A DNA stretch of 35,477 nt. It comes from Bacteroidales bacterium (lineage in GTDB: Bacteria > Bacteroidota > Bacteroidia > Bacteroidales > F082). The position numbers and the translations under genes are program-made. The stretch spans positions 1 to 35,477 of the forward strand of contig JAGBVS010000097.1 in NCBI GenBank assembly GCA_017630195.1, read 5' to 3'. Below the pieces are notes generated by a model. The model was not told the origin of the DNA. It saw only the letters and a program-made list of their open reading frames with translations, and ran no database searches. Of this stretch, positions 20,752-29,700 are shown piece after piece (positions within the stretch are counted from its first letter, which is position 1; each line of letters begins with the position of its first letter).

Positions 20752-22293
20752 ATGAAAAAATACACTTTATTCTTATTGGCGATATTATTGTCAGCATTCA
20801 GTGCTTCAGCTCAGAAAAAGATTAAAGTAGCTTGTATCGGCAACAGTGTAACATACGGTTATGGACATGAGAATCCGGAAGTTACATCATATCCTTCCCA
20901 ATTAGCAATAATGTTAGGAGACGATTATGAAGTAGGCAACTTCGGAAAATCGGGAGCCACTTTATTACGCAAAGGCCATCGTCCTTATAATGAACAAGAG
21001 GAATTTCAGAAAGCCCTCGAGTTTACTCCCGACATCGCCATAATACATTTAGGTCTCAACGACACTGACCCTCGCAGCTGGAAATATTACAAAAAAGAAT
21101 TCATATCCGACTACGTCGCTCTAATTGAAGCCATCGAAGATGTTAATCCCAATGTCGATATTTTCATCTGCAGAATGACACCTATTTTCCATTGGCATCA
21201 TCGTTTTCTTAAAGGCACTCGCGACTGGTATTGGGAGATACAAGAAACCATTGAAAATATTGCCGAGAACATAGCAGAAGTGAAAATCATAGACTTACAA
21301 GAGCTATTATATCACCGTCCAGACCTCATGCCCGATGCACTTCACCCAAATCCAGAAGGAGCAAAACTAATCGCAAAACGCGTATATTCTGCAATCACCG
21401 GCGACTTCGGAGGATTGGCTGTATCAGAACTTTACAGCGACAATATGGTAATACAACGCGATATGCCTTTTATTGTTAAAGGTACAGCTAATGCAAACGA
21501 AGATATTGTAGTGCGTTTCAACAAAAAGTCTATCAGAACCAAAGCCGACTATAACGGCAAATGGGAAGTCTGCTTCGATACGACAAAAGTCGATGGCAAA
21601 AAGCACAAACTAACGATAACAAGCAAAGACAAATCGTTAACATTCAAGAATATTCTCATTGGAGAAGTGATTCTTTGCTCTGGAAATTATAAGCCAACAT
21701 ACGCAAACCAACAGCCAACAGACTTTGTAAAAAATCATAATGACGACATTCGCATCTATTATATGGAAACACCTGACGTTTCAAAAGTTGTTGCTGATTT
21801 AGAAAATATGGATTTCACAGAAAAAGAAATAATCAACAATTACTATTTGTATTGGCCAACAACATGGCAATCAATAAAAGAAGACAATATCGATTATTAC
21901 GAATCATCATGCCACTTAGCGAGAAAAATCTCCGACTCTTTACAAATGCCCGTCGGTTTGATATACAACATTGTTGAAGATATGCCTATCGAATCTTTTA
22001 TCGACAGAAAGACATTGGAATGGCACCCTACACTCCTCGACATTTTATATGAATGGCGTAATAAAGACAAAGTAATAGATTACTGTCATCCATACGAGCC
22101 TTCATATATTTATTATAGAGGCTTCGCTCCATTATCATCGTTTTCAATAGGATCTGCATTATGGTTTATGAAACATTCTGACGATGATTTAGAATCCATC
22201 AAAATTTCGGCACTGATTGACAGTTGGCGTAAAACATGGAACAACGAACATTTACCGTTTATCATACAACAATCAACATTTGAAACGCCTTAA
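20752..22293 (+). CDS. Secreted SGNH esterase fused to a degenerate sialate O-acetylesterase domain
   Basis: This 513-residue protein has a signal peptide (1-20, ending FSASAQ). Residues 24-215 are an SGNH hydrolase with nucleophile block CIGNSVTYG (Ser32), block III GLND (101-104) and the Asp/His block DALHPNPEG (Asp195, His198); all appear intact. Residues about 222-513 resemble a sialate O-acetylesterase (VSELYSDNMVIQRDMPFIVKG, ILIGEVILCSG, MPVGLIYNIVEDMPIESFI). In that second part the usual SGQSNM catalytic block is SGNYKP, and no QGESN-type block is visible (GSALWFMKHSDDD at the expected place), so it is probably inactive and may only bind glycans. Substrates are likely acetylated host or plant glycans (inference). 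Confidence 0.85.
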   Translation: MKKYTLFLLAILLSAFSASAQKKIKVACIGNSVTYGYGHENPEVTSYPSQLAIMLGDDYEVGNFGKSGATLLRKGHRPYNEQEEFQKALEFTPDIAIIHLGLNDTDPRSWKYYKKEFISDYVALIEAIEDVNPNVDIFICRMTPIFHWHHRFLKGTRDWYWEIQETIENIAENIAEVKIIDLQELLYHRPDLMPDALHPNPEGAKLIAKRVYSAITGDFGGLAVSELYSDNMVIQRDMPFIVKGTANANEDIVVRFNKKSIRTKADYNGKWEVCFDTTKVDGKKHKLTITSKDKSLTFKNILIGEVILCSGNYKPTYANQQPTDFVKNHNDDIRIYYMETPDVSKVVADLENMDFTEKEIINNYYLYWPTTWQSIKEDNIDYYESSCHLARKISDSLQMPVGLIYNIVEDMPIESFIDRKTLEWHPTLLDILYEWRNKDKVIDYCHPYEPSYIYYRGFAPLSSFSIGSALWFMKHSDDDLESIKISALIDSWRKTWNNEHLPFIIQQSTFETP

Positions 22294-22380
22294 TCTCTTG
22301 ATTAAAAGAACAATTTTAGACAAAGAAAACAATAAAATAATTAATATGTTATTTAAAAGTTAAACGAGTCAATTAAGTAG

Positions 22381-22388
22381 TATTTTTG
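22381..22388 (+). promoter_or_regulatory. -7 box of the transporter gene
   Basis: TATTTTTG ends 22 bp ahead of the ATG at 22411. No clear -33 element is seen. The gap 22294-22380 holds nothing else that I recognise. Confidence 0.5.
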
Positions 22389-22410
22389 TATTTTAAAAAC
22401 GCATTATATT

Positions 22411-24069
22411 ATGAATTGGTTTGAGTCTTTATGTACAGATTATTTAAGCACAGCTAACACCGTATTATTATACGCCATTATTATCTCAGTAGGTGTATTA
22501 CTTGGTAAAATCAAAGTCAAAGGCATCACATTGGGAGTCACATGGGTACTCTTCGTAGGTCTTTTTGCCGGACATCTTGGATTACAAGTAGAGCCAAACA
22601 CTTTACATTTCATCCGCGAATTCGGTTTGATATTGTTTGTCTTCTGTATAGGGCTTCAAGTAGGGCCTTCGTTTTTCTCCTCATTCAAGCAAGGAGGACT
22701 GACACTCAACCTATTAGCTATAGGATTAGTAACACTTAATATAGCAATCGCTCTTATTTTATACTTTGTTGGAGACTCAATAGAATTACCTATGATAGTC
22801 GGTATTTTGTACGGTGCAGTCAGCAACACTCCTGGACTTGGTGCTGCCAACGAAGCATTAAACCAACTTAATTACACAGGAGACCCTATCTCTTTAGGTT
22901 ATGCATGTGCATATCCATTAGGTATAGCCGGTGCCATTTTATCGATTATAGCCATCAGATATATATGCCGTATCAACATTTCAAAAGAAGAAGAAGCTTT
23001 GAAAAATCACGATAAAAGCAAAGAGTCACTGTCACTATTGAAATTAGAAGTGTGTAATGATGCAATTATCGGAAAAGCTTTGAAAGACATAACAAAACTT
23101 ACCAACCATCATTTCATTTGCTCACGAATCTGTCATCAAGGCAACATTAGCAAACCTGAAGCTAACACAATATTACATTCCGGTGACCATTTAATGATTG
23201 TTTGCAAAGATGATGAGATAAGTGACGTTACAAAATTTATCGGTAGAAAAAGTGATTATGAATGGCATGACGAAACATCTCCTATGATATCACGCCGCAT
23301 TCTTATCACAAAATCTGAGATAAACGGCAAACGTCTAAAAGACTTACATCTTTCAAACCTATACCACATAACTATAACACGTGTCAATCGTTCTGGCGTT
23401 GACCTTTTTGCAGATCCTAACTTAGAATTACAAATTGGCGATAAAGTCACTACAGTAGGAAAAAAAGACGACGTTGAACACGTTGCCAATATATTAGGCA
23501 ATGAATTAAAAAGATTGGACCATCCTAATATTGTAACTATTTTCGTTGGAATTTTTCTTGGCATTTTAGTTGGTTCCATTCCATTGAAATTTCCTGGCAT
23601 GCCTACCCCAATCAGATTAGGATTAGCTGGAGGTCCTCTCATCGTAGCCATTCTCATCGGACGTTTTGGTCACAAGCTTAAACTCGTAACTTACACAACA
23701 GTAAGCGCCAACCTTATGCTGCGCGAAATAGGCATTGCATTATTCTTGGCATGTGTCGGCATTGATGCAGGCGATAGTTTTTTAAGCACAATCATTGACG
23801 GAGACGGTCTATATTATGTTGCCTATGGCGCACTGATTACAACAATTCCAATCCTTATCATTGGAATTATCGGAAGAACAATATTCAAGCTCAACTACTT
23901 CACCCTGATGGGACTCATATCTGGAAGTACAACCAACCCTGCGGCATTAGCTTACTCAAGCCAATCAGCCAATAATGATAGTCCTGCAGTTGCATACTCT
24001 ACTGTATATCCTCTGACTATGTTCTTACGTATCATTAGCGGACAGCTCATCTTACTACTTTTGATGTAA
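22411..24069 (+). CDS. AspT/YidE-type membrane transporter
   Basis: This 552-residue protein has the AspT/YidE layout: five to six membrane helices at the N-terminus (about 20-185), two cytosolic RCK_C (TrkA_C-like) domains at about 210-285 and 295-375, then five to six more helices (380-552). Typical segments are [31 protein letters not shown] in the first half and GISGST-like [13 protein letters not shown] in the second half. AspT exchanges aspartate for alanine; the YidE/YbjL relatives in Bacteroidetes have no proven substrate. A dicarboxylate/amino-acid antiporter role is the best guess. The AlkD-like gene begins 10 bp downstream, so the two may be one transcript. Confidence 0.85.
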   Translation: MNWFESLCTDYLSTANTVLLYAIIISVGVLLGKIKVKGITLGVTWVLFVGLFAGHLGLQVEPNTLHFIREFGLILFVFCIGLQVGPSFFSSFKQGGLTLNLLAIGLVTLNIAIALILYFVGDSIELPMIVGILYGAVSNTPGLGAANEALNQLNYTGDPISLGYACAYPLGIAGAILSIIAIRYICRINISKEEEALKNHDKSKESLSLLKLEVCNDAIIGKALKDITKLTNHHFICSRICHQGNISKPEANTILHSGDHLMIVCKDDEISDVTKFIGRKSDYEWHDETSPMISRRILITKSEINGKRLKDLHLSNLYHITITRVNRSGVDLFADPNLELQIGDKVTTVGKKDDVEHVANILGNELKRLDHPNIVTIFVGIFLGILVGSIPLKFPGMPTPIRLGLAGGPLIVAILIGRFGHKLKLVTYTTVSANLMLREIGIALFLACVGIDAGDSFLSTIIDGDGLYYVAYGALITTIPILIIGIIGRTIFKLNYFTLMGLISGSTTNPAALAYSSQSANNDSPAVAYSTVYPLTMFLRIISGQLILLLLM

Positions 24070-24079
24070 TTATCCCAAC

Positions 24080-24772
24080 ATGACAAACATGACAAATAGA
24101 ATATATGATGCATTAGCAGCTCGTTCTGACGAAGAAAAGAAAATCATTTTGCCACGTTTCTTCAAGACAGGGAAAGGTCAATATGGAGAAGGCGACAAAT
24201 TTCTTGGAGTAACTGTACCAAACATTAGGACTGTCGCGAATGAGTTCAAAGACACCGATTTTGAAATCATTGAAGAACTGATGCATAGTCCGTGGCACGA
24301 GATGCGGATGTGCGCCTTGCTAATTCTTGTCAACAATTCCAAAAAAGAAGTGACAAAAGAGACATTTGATTTCTATCTATCCCAAACAAAATACATCAAC
24401 AACTGGGACTTGGTTGATTTGACTGCGCCACAGATAATTGGAAAATATCTTATTAATAAAGACAGAGATATACTTTATAAATTGGCAGAAAGCGACTTAC
24501 TTTGGGACAATAGAATTGCCATAGTTTCTACATTAGCATTCATCAGAAACAATGACTTAGACGACACATACAAACTATCGATTAAAATGATGTATCATAA
24601 ACATGATCTTATGCACAAAGCGATAGGCTGGATGTTACGAGAAGCTGGCAAACGTGACACTGGCAGATTATACAATTTTGTCAAAGAACACAAAAACATT
24701 ATGCCGAGAACAATGTTACGTTATTCCATTGAAAAGTTTGACAAGGAAACACGTAAAGAATTGATGAGCTAA
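24080..24772 (+). CDS. DNA alkylation repair protein (AlkD-like)
   Basis: This 230-residue protein is all-helical and fits the AlkD HEAT-repeat DNA glycosylase family, which removes positively charged alkylated bases. Characteristic segments are KFLGVTVPNIRTVANEF near residues 38-54, HSPWHEMRMCALLIL at about 69-83, NNWDLVDLTAPQIIGKYL near 110-127 (with the Trp-Asp that binds DNA), and HKAIGWMLREAGKRD near 174-190. Met1 and Met4 are both possible starts because ATGACAAAC is repeated; either gives a normal N-terminus. It lies 10 bp after the transporter gene. Confidence 0.88.
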   Translation: MTNMTNRIYDALAARSDEEKKIILPRFFKTGKGQYGEGDKFLGVTVPNIRTVANEFKDTDFEIIEELMHSPWHEMRMCALLILVNNSKKEVTKETFDFYLSQTKYINNWDLVDLTAPQIIGKYLINKDRDILYKLAESDLLWDNRIAIVSTLAFIRNNDLDDTYKLSIKMMYHKHDLMHKAIGWMLREAGKRDTGRLYNFVKEHKNIMPRTMLRYSIEKFDKETRKELMS

Positions 24773-24797
24773 ACTCGTCTTAATCATTTTATTTTCA

Positions 24798-24805
24798 TAA
24801 CTTTG
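24798..24805 (+). promoter_or_regulatory. -7 box of the M3 peptidase gene
   Basis: TAACTTTG matches TAnnTTTG and gives a leader of about 30 nt to the ATG at 24840. Confidence 0.5.
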
Positions 24806-24839
24806 CTACTTATTATACTAACTTAAATTTCCATATATA

Positions 24840-26873
24840 ATGAACAACCCACTTTTAACAGCATCGACATTAGCCTACGGTGCGCCTCAATTTGACAAGA
24901 TTGAAAACCAACACTATATACCAGCCTTCAAACAAGCCATTGAAGAAGCTAAATCTGAAGTAGATGCAATCATCAACAATACTGATGACCCTACTTTTGA
25001 GAACACAATTGAAGCATTAGAATATGCAGGTTCTACTTTAAACAGAGTCAGTCATATCTTTTATAATTTGTTAGAAGCAAACACTAACGAAGAAATGCAG
25101 AATATCGCTGAGCAGATCACGCCTCTTACTACAGAATTTTCCATGTATGTCAGTCTAAACGAGAGTCTGTTTCAACGCATCAAAAAAATTTATGACCAAA
25201 AGAACCTATTGAACTTAAATGCTGAAGAAACAAGACTACTCGAAAAGACATACGACGGTTTTGCCCGTAATGGAGCAAACCTATCACCAGAAAAGAAAGA
25301 AATATATAGCAAATATATAGAGGAGCTATCTCTACTATCATTACAATTTAGCAAGAATGTATTAGCAGCAACCAATGCTTTTTCATTGAACATTACAGAT
25401 GAATCCGATCTAACAGGCTTGCCTGATTATGTCAAAGAACAAGCCGCTGACGCTGCTAAGCACAAGGAGTTAAAAGGATGGCACTTCGATTTAACAGCTC
25501 CAAGTTATATACCTTTCATGAAGTTTAGCAACAAACGCGACCTTCGCGAAAAGATGTATCGTGCATATAACACCCGAGCATTCGATGGAGAATTAGACAA
25601 CAGCCAAATAATAAAACGTATTGCCGAGTTACGCATTCTCACTGCTAAACTTTTGGGATACACCAATTTCGCAGAATATCAAACAGAAAGACGAATGGTT
25701 AAAAACCCCGATGCTGTAAACGAGTTTTTAAACAATTTATTAGTACCTGCTTTGCCTAAAGCGAAACAAGAAGTTGCCGAACTTAACGCCTTTGCCAAAG
25801 ATAATGGTTTTGAAGAAGAAAACCTTATGCCATGGGACTTCAGTTTTTACGCAGAGAAACTTCGCATAGAAAGATATGATTTAAGCGACGAGCAACTGAA
25901 GCCTTACTTTCAACTTGAAAATTGTATCAAAGCCATCTTTGATTTAGCTAACAAACTATACGGACTTACATTCTGCGAATTAAATGATATTCCTGTTTAC
26001 CACAAAGATGTTAAAGTATATGACATCAAGGATAAAGACGGATCACATCTATCTTTGTTTTATGCTGATTTCTTCCCTCGTGAAAGCAAACGTGGTGGTG
26101 CATGGATGACAGAGTTTAAAGGTCAGAGGATATATAATGATATTGAAGAACGTCCGTTCATCAGCATCGTCACCAACTTCACCAAACCGACCGCCGACAC
26201 CCCATCTCTCATCACCCACGACGAATTCACCACATTACTACATGAATTCGGACATGCCCTACACGGCATCATGACAAAAGGAAAATATGAATCCATGACA
26301 GGAACAAGTGTTGACCACGATTTCGTCGAGCTTCCTTCCCAAATAATGGAAAACTGGTGCTATGAACCTGAATATCTAAACACTTTTGCCAAACATTATC
26401 AGACCGGTGAAACTATACCTAACGAGTTAATTGAAAAAATAGTAGAATCAAAAAATTATCTGTCTGCATATTACCATATACGTCAATTACAATTCGGCAT
26501 ATTAGATATGGCATGGCATAGTCTGACAGAAATATTCGATGAATCCCCATTGACTTTTGAGAAGAACACATTATCTGCTACTAACGTACTGCCTTCTATT
26601 CCAGAATGCATCATCTCTACAGCATTCTCTCATATTTTTGCAGGCGGATATTGTGCTGGATATTATTCTTACAAATGGGCAGAAGTTTTAGCAGCCGACG
26701 GTTTCTCACTTTTCAAAGAAAAAGGTATCTTTAACAAAGAAACCGCAGATTCATTCCGAGAGTTACTCACCAAAGGCGACAGCATTGACCCTGCTATTCT
26801 TTATCGTAACTTTAGAGGTCACGACCCTGAACCTGAAGCACTGTTGAAACAACTTAACATTGTAGAAGATTAA
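24840..26873 (+). CDS. M3 family metallopeptidase (Dcp/oligopeptidase A type)
   Basis: This 677-residue protein has the length and motifs of peptidyl-dipeptidase Dcp / oligopeptidase A. The zinc site LLHEFGHALHG has ligands His468 and His472 with catalytic Glu469, and the third ligand Glu497 is in FVELPSQIMENW. The substrate-binding His/Tyr-rich segment (FAGGYCAGYYSYKWAEVLAAD) is present near the C-terminus. There is no signal peptide, so it is cytosolic and degrades short peptides. Dcp and OpdA cannot be separated with confidence by eye. It is transcribed toward umuC, with a shared hairpin between them. Confidence 0.93.
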   Translation: MNNPLLTASTLAYGAPQFDKIENQHYIPAFKQAIEEAKSEVDAIINNTDDPTFENTIEALEYAGSTLNRVSHIFYNLLEANTNEEMQNIAEQITPLTTEFSMYVSLNESLFQRIKKIYDQKNLLNLNAEETRLLEKTYDGFARNGANLSPEKKEIYSKYIEELSLLSLQFSKNVLAATNAFSLNITDESDLTGLPDYVKEQAADAAKHKELKGWHFDLTAPSYIPFMKFSNKRDLREKMYRAYNTRAFDGELDNSQIIKRIAELRILTAKLLGYTNFAEYQTERRMVKNPDAVNEFLNNLLVPALPKAKQEVAELNAFAKDNGFEEENLMPWDFSFYAEKLRIERYDLSDEQLKPYFQLENCIKAIFDLANKLYGLTFCELNDIPVYHKDVKVYDIKDKDGSHLSLFYADFFPRESKRGGAWMTEFKGQRIYNDIEERPFISIVTNFTKPTADTPSLITHDEFTTLLHEFGHALHGIMTKGKYESMTGTSVDHDFVELPSQIMENWCYEPEYLNTFAKHYQTGETIPNELIEKIVESKNYLSAYYHIRQLQFGILDMAWHSLTEIFDESPLTFEKNTLSATNVLPSIPECIISTAFSHIFAGGYCAGYYSYKWAEVLAADGFSLFKEKGIFNKETADSFRELLTKGDSIDPAILYRNFRGHDPEPEALLKQLNIVED

Positions 26874-26895
26874 ACAAATTACGAAAGTTAAAGTA

Positions 26896-26923
26896 CTGAT
26901 AGCTAATATTCAATAGCTATCAG
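26896..26923. terminator. Bidirectional hairpin between peptidase and umuC
   Basis: CTGATAGCTA (26896-26905) pairs perfectly with TAGCTATCAG (26914-26923), and AAAG/CTTT can extend the stem. It lies between convergent genes and overlaps the umuC stop codon. T runs are weak on both sides. Confidence 0.6.
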
Positions 26924-28191
26924 GCTTTCACTATTATAATATCCTTGATATTAGTCGTATATTGTTTTGAGATATACTCATTCTTTATATGCCAGTTATT
27001 GTTGTAACCTTGTACAGCAACACGAACTGTATCAAGTCCATTACGCATATTGATTTCATCAACTATTTTTGAAAGCGCAGCTTGTTTATCCCTATTCACG
27101 GTATCAAACAAGTTGCCTTGTATTGCATTGTCTTCACAAATATCACAAGCTATAACTCCGGCCTTCTTATAATAGCAACCTGATTTCCACGCTTTTCTTA
27201 AAGCATTAACAGACTTTGAAACAATTTCTTGCACGTCATTAGTAGGAACATCAAAACTCACTATCTCATTGATATATGTTTGCTGACCATCATCTCGAAA
27301 ACGATTAGTATAAGCGAAAACCACTATCGTGTTACATACAGTATGTTGTTCTCGAAGTTTTTTAGAACATCTCGAAGCAAAATTAGCTACAGCTTCTTCA
27401 ACGTCTTCAATCTTATTTAACCCATGACCAGCAAAGCTACGACTTGTACAAATCGACTTCTTATATGTTTCGTCATCCATTTCTATACAACTCTCACCAC
27501 ACAATTCTTTCCAAGTACGCAATCCTGTTATAGACATCTCTCTTCTCACCCAGCCTTCCGATTTTTGAACAAAGTCCCAAGCTGTTTCAACACCGTGATA
27601 CTCCAATTTCTTAGAATGTTTTCTACCGATACCCCACACATCCTTTATAGGGAAGAGTTTTAATGCTTTTTCACGTTTTTCATCAGTGTCAATAAAACAT
27701 ACACCTTCATAACCTTTGTGTTTCTTTGCATAAACCGAAGCCATTTTCGCCAAAGTCTTAGTGGGTGCAACACCTAAAGAAACAGGGATACCAACTCCTT
27801 TATTAATGGATTTCACAGCTTTTCGTGATAATTCTGCAATATATTCAACATCATCAAATTCTGACAAATCAAGGAATGCTTCATCAATAGAATATACATA
27901 TATCTGAGGAAAGAAAGACGAAAGCATTGACATTACTCTTCGGCTCATATCTCCATAAAGATTGTAATTTGAAGAGAACACAGCAACTCCGTTTTTTTCA
28001 AGCAAATCTTTTACCTGATAAAAAGGTACGCCCATTTTTATACCAAGTCGTTTCGACTCCTCACTACGAGCAACCACACATCCATCATTATTACTCAACA
28101 CCACAACGGGTTTACCTCGCAAATCTGGATGAAAAACTCTTTCGCAAGAACAATAAAAATTATTACAATCAGCTAAACCAAATAATTTCAT
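26920..28191 (-). CDS. umuC: Y-family DNA polymerase V subunit UmuC
   Basis: This 423-residue protein is of normal UmuC length. The palm motifs LADCNNFYCSCERVF (catalytic Asp8) and YSIDEAFLDLSEF (Asp-Glu pair) are intact, as are VVVLSNNDGCVVARSEE and the helix-hairpin-helix WGIGRKHSKKLEYHG. The little-finger domain and C-terminal DUF4113-like tail (NMRNGLDTVRVAVQG-type segment) follow. It copies past DNA lesions in the SOS response, with mutations as the cost. Its ATG overlaps the umuD stop by one base (TAATG), so the pair is co-translated. Confidence 0.93.
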   Translation of the reverse strand: MKLFGLADCNNFYCSCERVFHPDLRGKPVVVLSNNDGCVVARSEESKRLGIKMGVPFYQVKDLLEKNGVAVFSSNYNLYGDMSRRVMSMLSSFFPQIYVYSIDEAFLDLSEFDDVEYIAELSRKAVKSINKGVGIPVSLGVAPTKTLAKMASVYAKKHKGYEGVCFIDTDEKREKALKLFPIKDVWGIGRKHSKKLEYHGVETAWDFVQKSEGWVRREMSITGLRTWKELCGESCIEMDDETYKKSICTSRSFAGHGLNKIEDVEEAVANFASRCSKKLREQHTVCNTIVVFAYTNRFRDDGQQTYINEIVSFDVPTNDVQEIVSKSVNALRKAWKSGCYYKKAGVIACDICEDNAIQGNLFDTVNRDKQAALSKIVDEINMRNGLDTVRVAVQGYNNNWHIKNEYISKQYTTNIKDIIIVKA

Positions 28192-28640
28192 TATTTATGC
28201 AATTGCTTTATGGTATATGTAAGTACTCCCCAAATAAGAAAATCATTTTCCTGAGTAACCTTAATAGGTTCATAAGCTTTATTATGCGGTATTAACCATG
28301 CGCAATTCTCTGCCTCATCAAATCTAAACTCCTTCAATGTAAATTCTCCATCAATAAAAGCCACGACAAAATCCCCGTTTTTAGCTTCTAAAGATTTATC
28401 AATTATGACTATATCTCCATCACATATACCAGCTTCTTGCAACGAATTACCTGAAACTCTCGCTAAAAAAGTCGTCTCTCTATGACGAATCAGTTCCCTA
28501 TTTAAATCAATTGTTCCAGATATATAATCCTGCGCCGGACTTGGAAATCCTGCTTTAATAACAGTGTCAATATATGAAACATTATTATTTTCAGAAGATA
28601 AATCAGAAGAATATAAATCCAATTTAAAACCGTTGTTCAT
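28191..28640 (-). CDS. umuD: UmuD-type S24 autoprotease subunit of polymerase V
   Basis: This 149-residue protein is a LexA/UmuD-family S24 peptidase. The self-cleavage site is Ala30-Gly31 (KAGFPSPAQDY), the nucleophile is Ser66 in RVSGNSLQEAGI and the general base is Lys103 in FTLKEF. There is no N-terminal DNA-binding domain, so it is UmuD and not LexA. RecA filaments trigger its cleavage to the active form. It is the first gene of umuDC. A -7 box and a 14-bp palindrome lie upstream (28653-28680), possibly the SOS control site. Confidence 0.9.
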   Translation of the reverse strand: MNNGFKLDLYSSDLSSENNNVSYIDTVIKAGFPSPAQDYISGTIDLNRELIRHRETTFLARVSGNSLQEAGICDGDIVIIDKSLEAKNGDFVVAFIDGEFTLKEFRFDEAENCAWLIPHNKAYEPIKVTQENDFLIWGVLTYTIKQLHK

Positions 28641-28652
28641 ACTATTGAAAAC

Positions 28653-28680
28653 ATTATTTAAATAATAAAAACCAAAATTA
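28653..28680 (-). promoter_or_regulatory. umuDC promoter with a palindrome
   Basis: TAATTTTG at 28680-28673 on the minus strand is a -7 box. Between it and the start codon lies a perfect 14-bp palindrome, ATTATTTAAATAAT (28653-28666), a possible repressor site. I cannot match it to a known LexA box. Confidence 0.4.
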
Positions 28681-28697
28681 TGAAGCTACAACCTATA

Positions 28698-29225
28698 TTA
28701 AATATTTTTCTTAAAAGACATTTTCGATGCATATTCGAACAACTCTAAAGGCAGGTGGCAATAACCATTAGGATTCTTATCTAAATAATCTTGATGATAA
28801 TCTTCGGCAACATAGAAATTCTCCAAAGGCATAACCTCAACCACAATCTCTTCTTCATATCTTTCCTGTTGTTTCAGAATCACTTCATTTATAATATATA
28901 AGTCATCTTTATCGGTATAATAAATCCCTGTTCGGTATTGCAATCCCACATCATGACCTTGTTTATTTATACTTGTAGGATCAATAGATACAAAATACAT
29001 ATTCAACAACATATCTAAGCCTATAACCGAAGAATCATATTTTATATAAACAGCTTCTGCAGCCATTGTCTTTCCTGAACATACATCCTCATATGACGGT
29101 TTTTCAATTATACTATTAGCATAACCTACTTCTGTAAACACCACGCCTTCAATCTTTTTGAAATAATGCTCTGTTCCCCAAAAACAACCTCCGGCCAAAT
29201 ATATCTCTTTTATATTATCATTCAT
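28698..29225 (-). CDS. msrA: Peptide methionine-S-sulfoxide reductase MsrA
   Basis: This is a 175-residue MsrA of normal length. The catalytic motif GGCFWGTEHYF with the reactive Cys lies near residue 14, followed by the family segments YEDVCSGKTMAAEAVYIKYD, GLQYRTGIYYTD and EDYHQDYLDKNPNGYC (His-Gln-Asp-Tyr near the end, with a second Cys). It reduces methionine-S-sulfoxide in proteins after oxidative damage. The frame is open to 29276, but the promoter (TTG at 29276, TATTTTTG at 29253-29246) lies inside that extension, so the ATG at 29225 is chosen. Confidence 0.93.
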   Translation of the reverse strand: MNDNIKEIYLAGGCFWGTEHYFKKIEGVVFTEVGYANSIIEKPSYEDVCSGKTMAAEAVYIKYDSSVIGLDMLLNMYFVSIDPTSINKQGHDVGLQYRTGIYYTDKDDLYIINEVILKQQERYEEEIVVEVMPLENFYVAEDYHQDYLDKNPNGYCHLPLELFEYASKMSFKKNI

Positions 29226-29245
29226 AACGTTTATTTTTACAAACG

Positions 29246-29276
29246 CAAAAATATGATATTTGTTTATAAGAAACAA
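29246..29276 (-). promoter_or_regulatory. msrA promoter
   Basis: TTG at 29276-29274 and TATTTTTG at 29253-29246 are 20 bp apart on the minus strand. The expected leader is about 15-20 nt. This promoter decides the msrA start. Confidence 0.65.
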
Positions 29277-29357
29277 TGTAACTTTGCATCTATTATTTTT
29301 TCTATCTATTTAATATGTCAAAGAACCTTAAATTAAATCATCATGAATTCACACATG

Positions 29358-29624
29358 CTATGAATCTGTATTTCTGTTTTTTTTAATCATCACATACAAT
29401 AGCCCCATTTCCATCAACAAGAACGCTCCAGTTGTAACCGGCACATCATCGGCTGGATAATTATAATTTACTCCATGCTCTTGTGGCAACAATACGAATT
29501 TACACCATTCATCATTACTTTCTCTACGATCTTCATCATGACGTTCAAAAAAGCGATCAGATTGTGCATTTAAATTCATTATTGTTGTTATTGTTAATAA
29601 TATTATAATTATATATTTTTTCAT
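29358..29624 (-). CDS. Small secreted/membrane protein downstream of T9SS cargo gene
   Basis: This 88-residue protein has a signal peptide (1-20, ending NLNAQ), a polar middle (SDRFFERHDEDRRESNDEWCKF) and a C-terminal hydrophobic helix preceded by VPVTTGAFLLMEMGLLYVMI and followed by a basic tail KKNRN. Similar small proteins with an N-terminal signal and a C-terminal helix occur in my recollection beside large surface proteins in Bacteroidales; the function is unknown. It lies 76 bp after the T9SS cargo gene, with a strong hairpin between them. Confidence 0.65.
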   Translation of the reverse strand: MKKYIIIILLTITTIMNLNAQSDRFFERHDEDRRESNDEWCKFVLLPQEHGVNYNYPADDVPVTTGAFLLMEMGLLYVMIKKNRNTDS

Positions 29625-29650
29625 ATTTTACGTTTTTATCATAGAGTTTC

Positions 29651-29686
29651 AGTAATGAGCCATGAAAAAATCATGGACTCATTACT
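29651..29686 (-). terminator. Strong hairpin between T9SS cargo gene and small gene
   Basis: AGTAATGAGCCATGA (29651-29665) pairs with 29671-29686 (TCATGG, one bulged A, CTCATTACT) around an A5 loop. No T run follows on the minus strand, so it may be a leaky terminator or an mRNA-stabilising element rather than a full stop. Confidence 0.55.
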
Positions 29687-29700
29687 ATCAACTCAAACCA

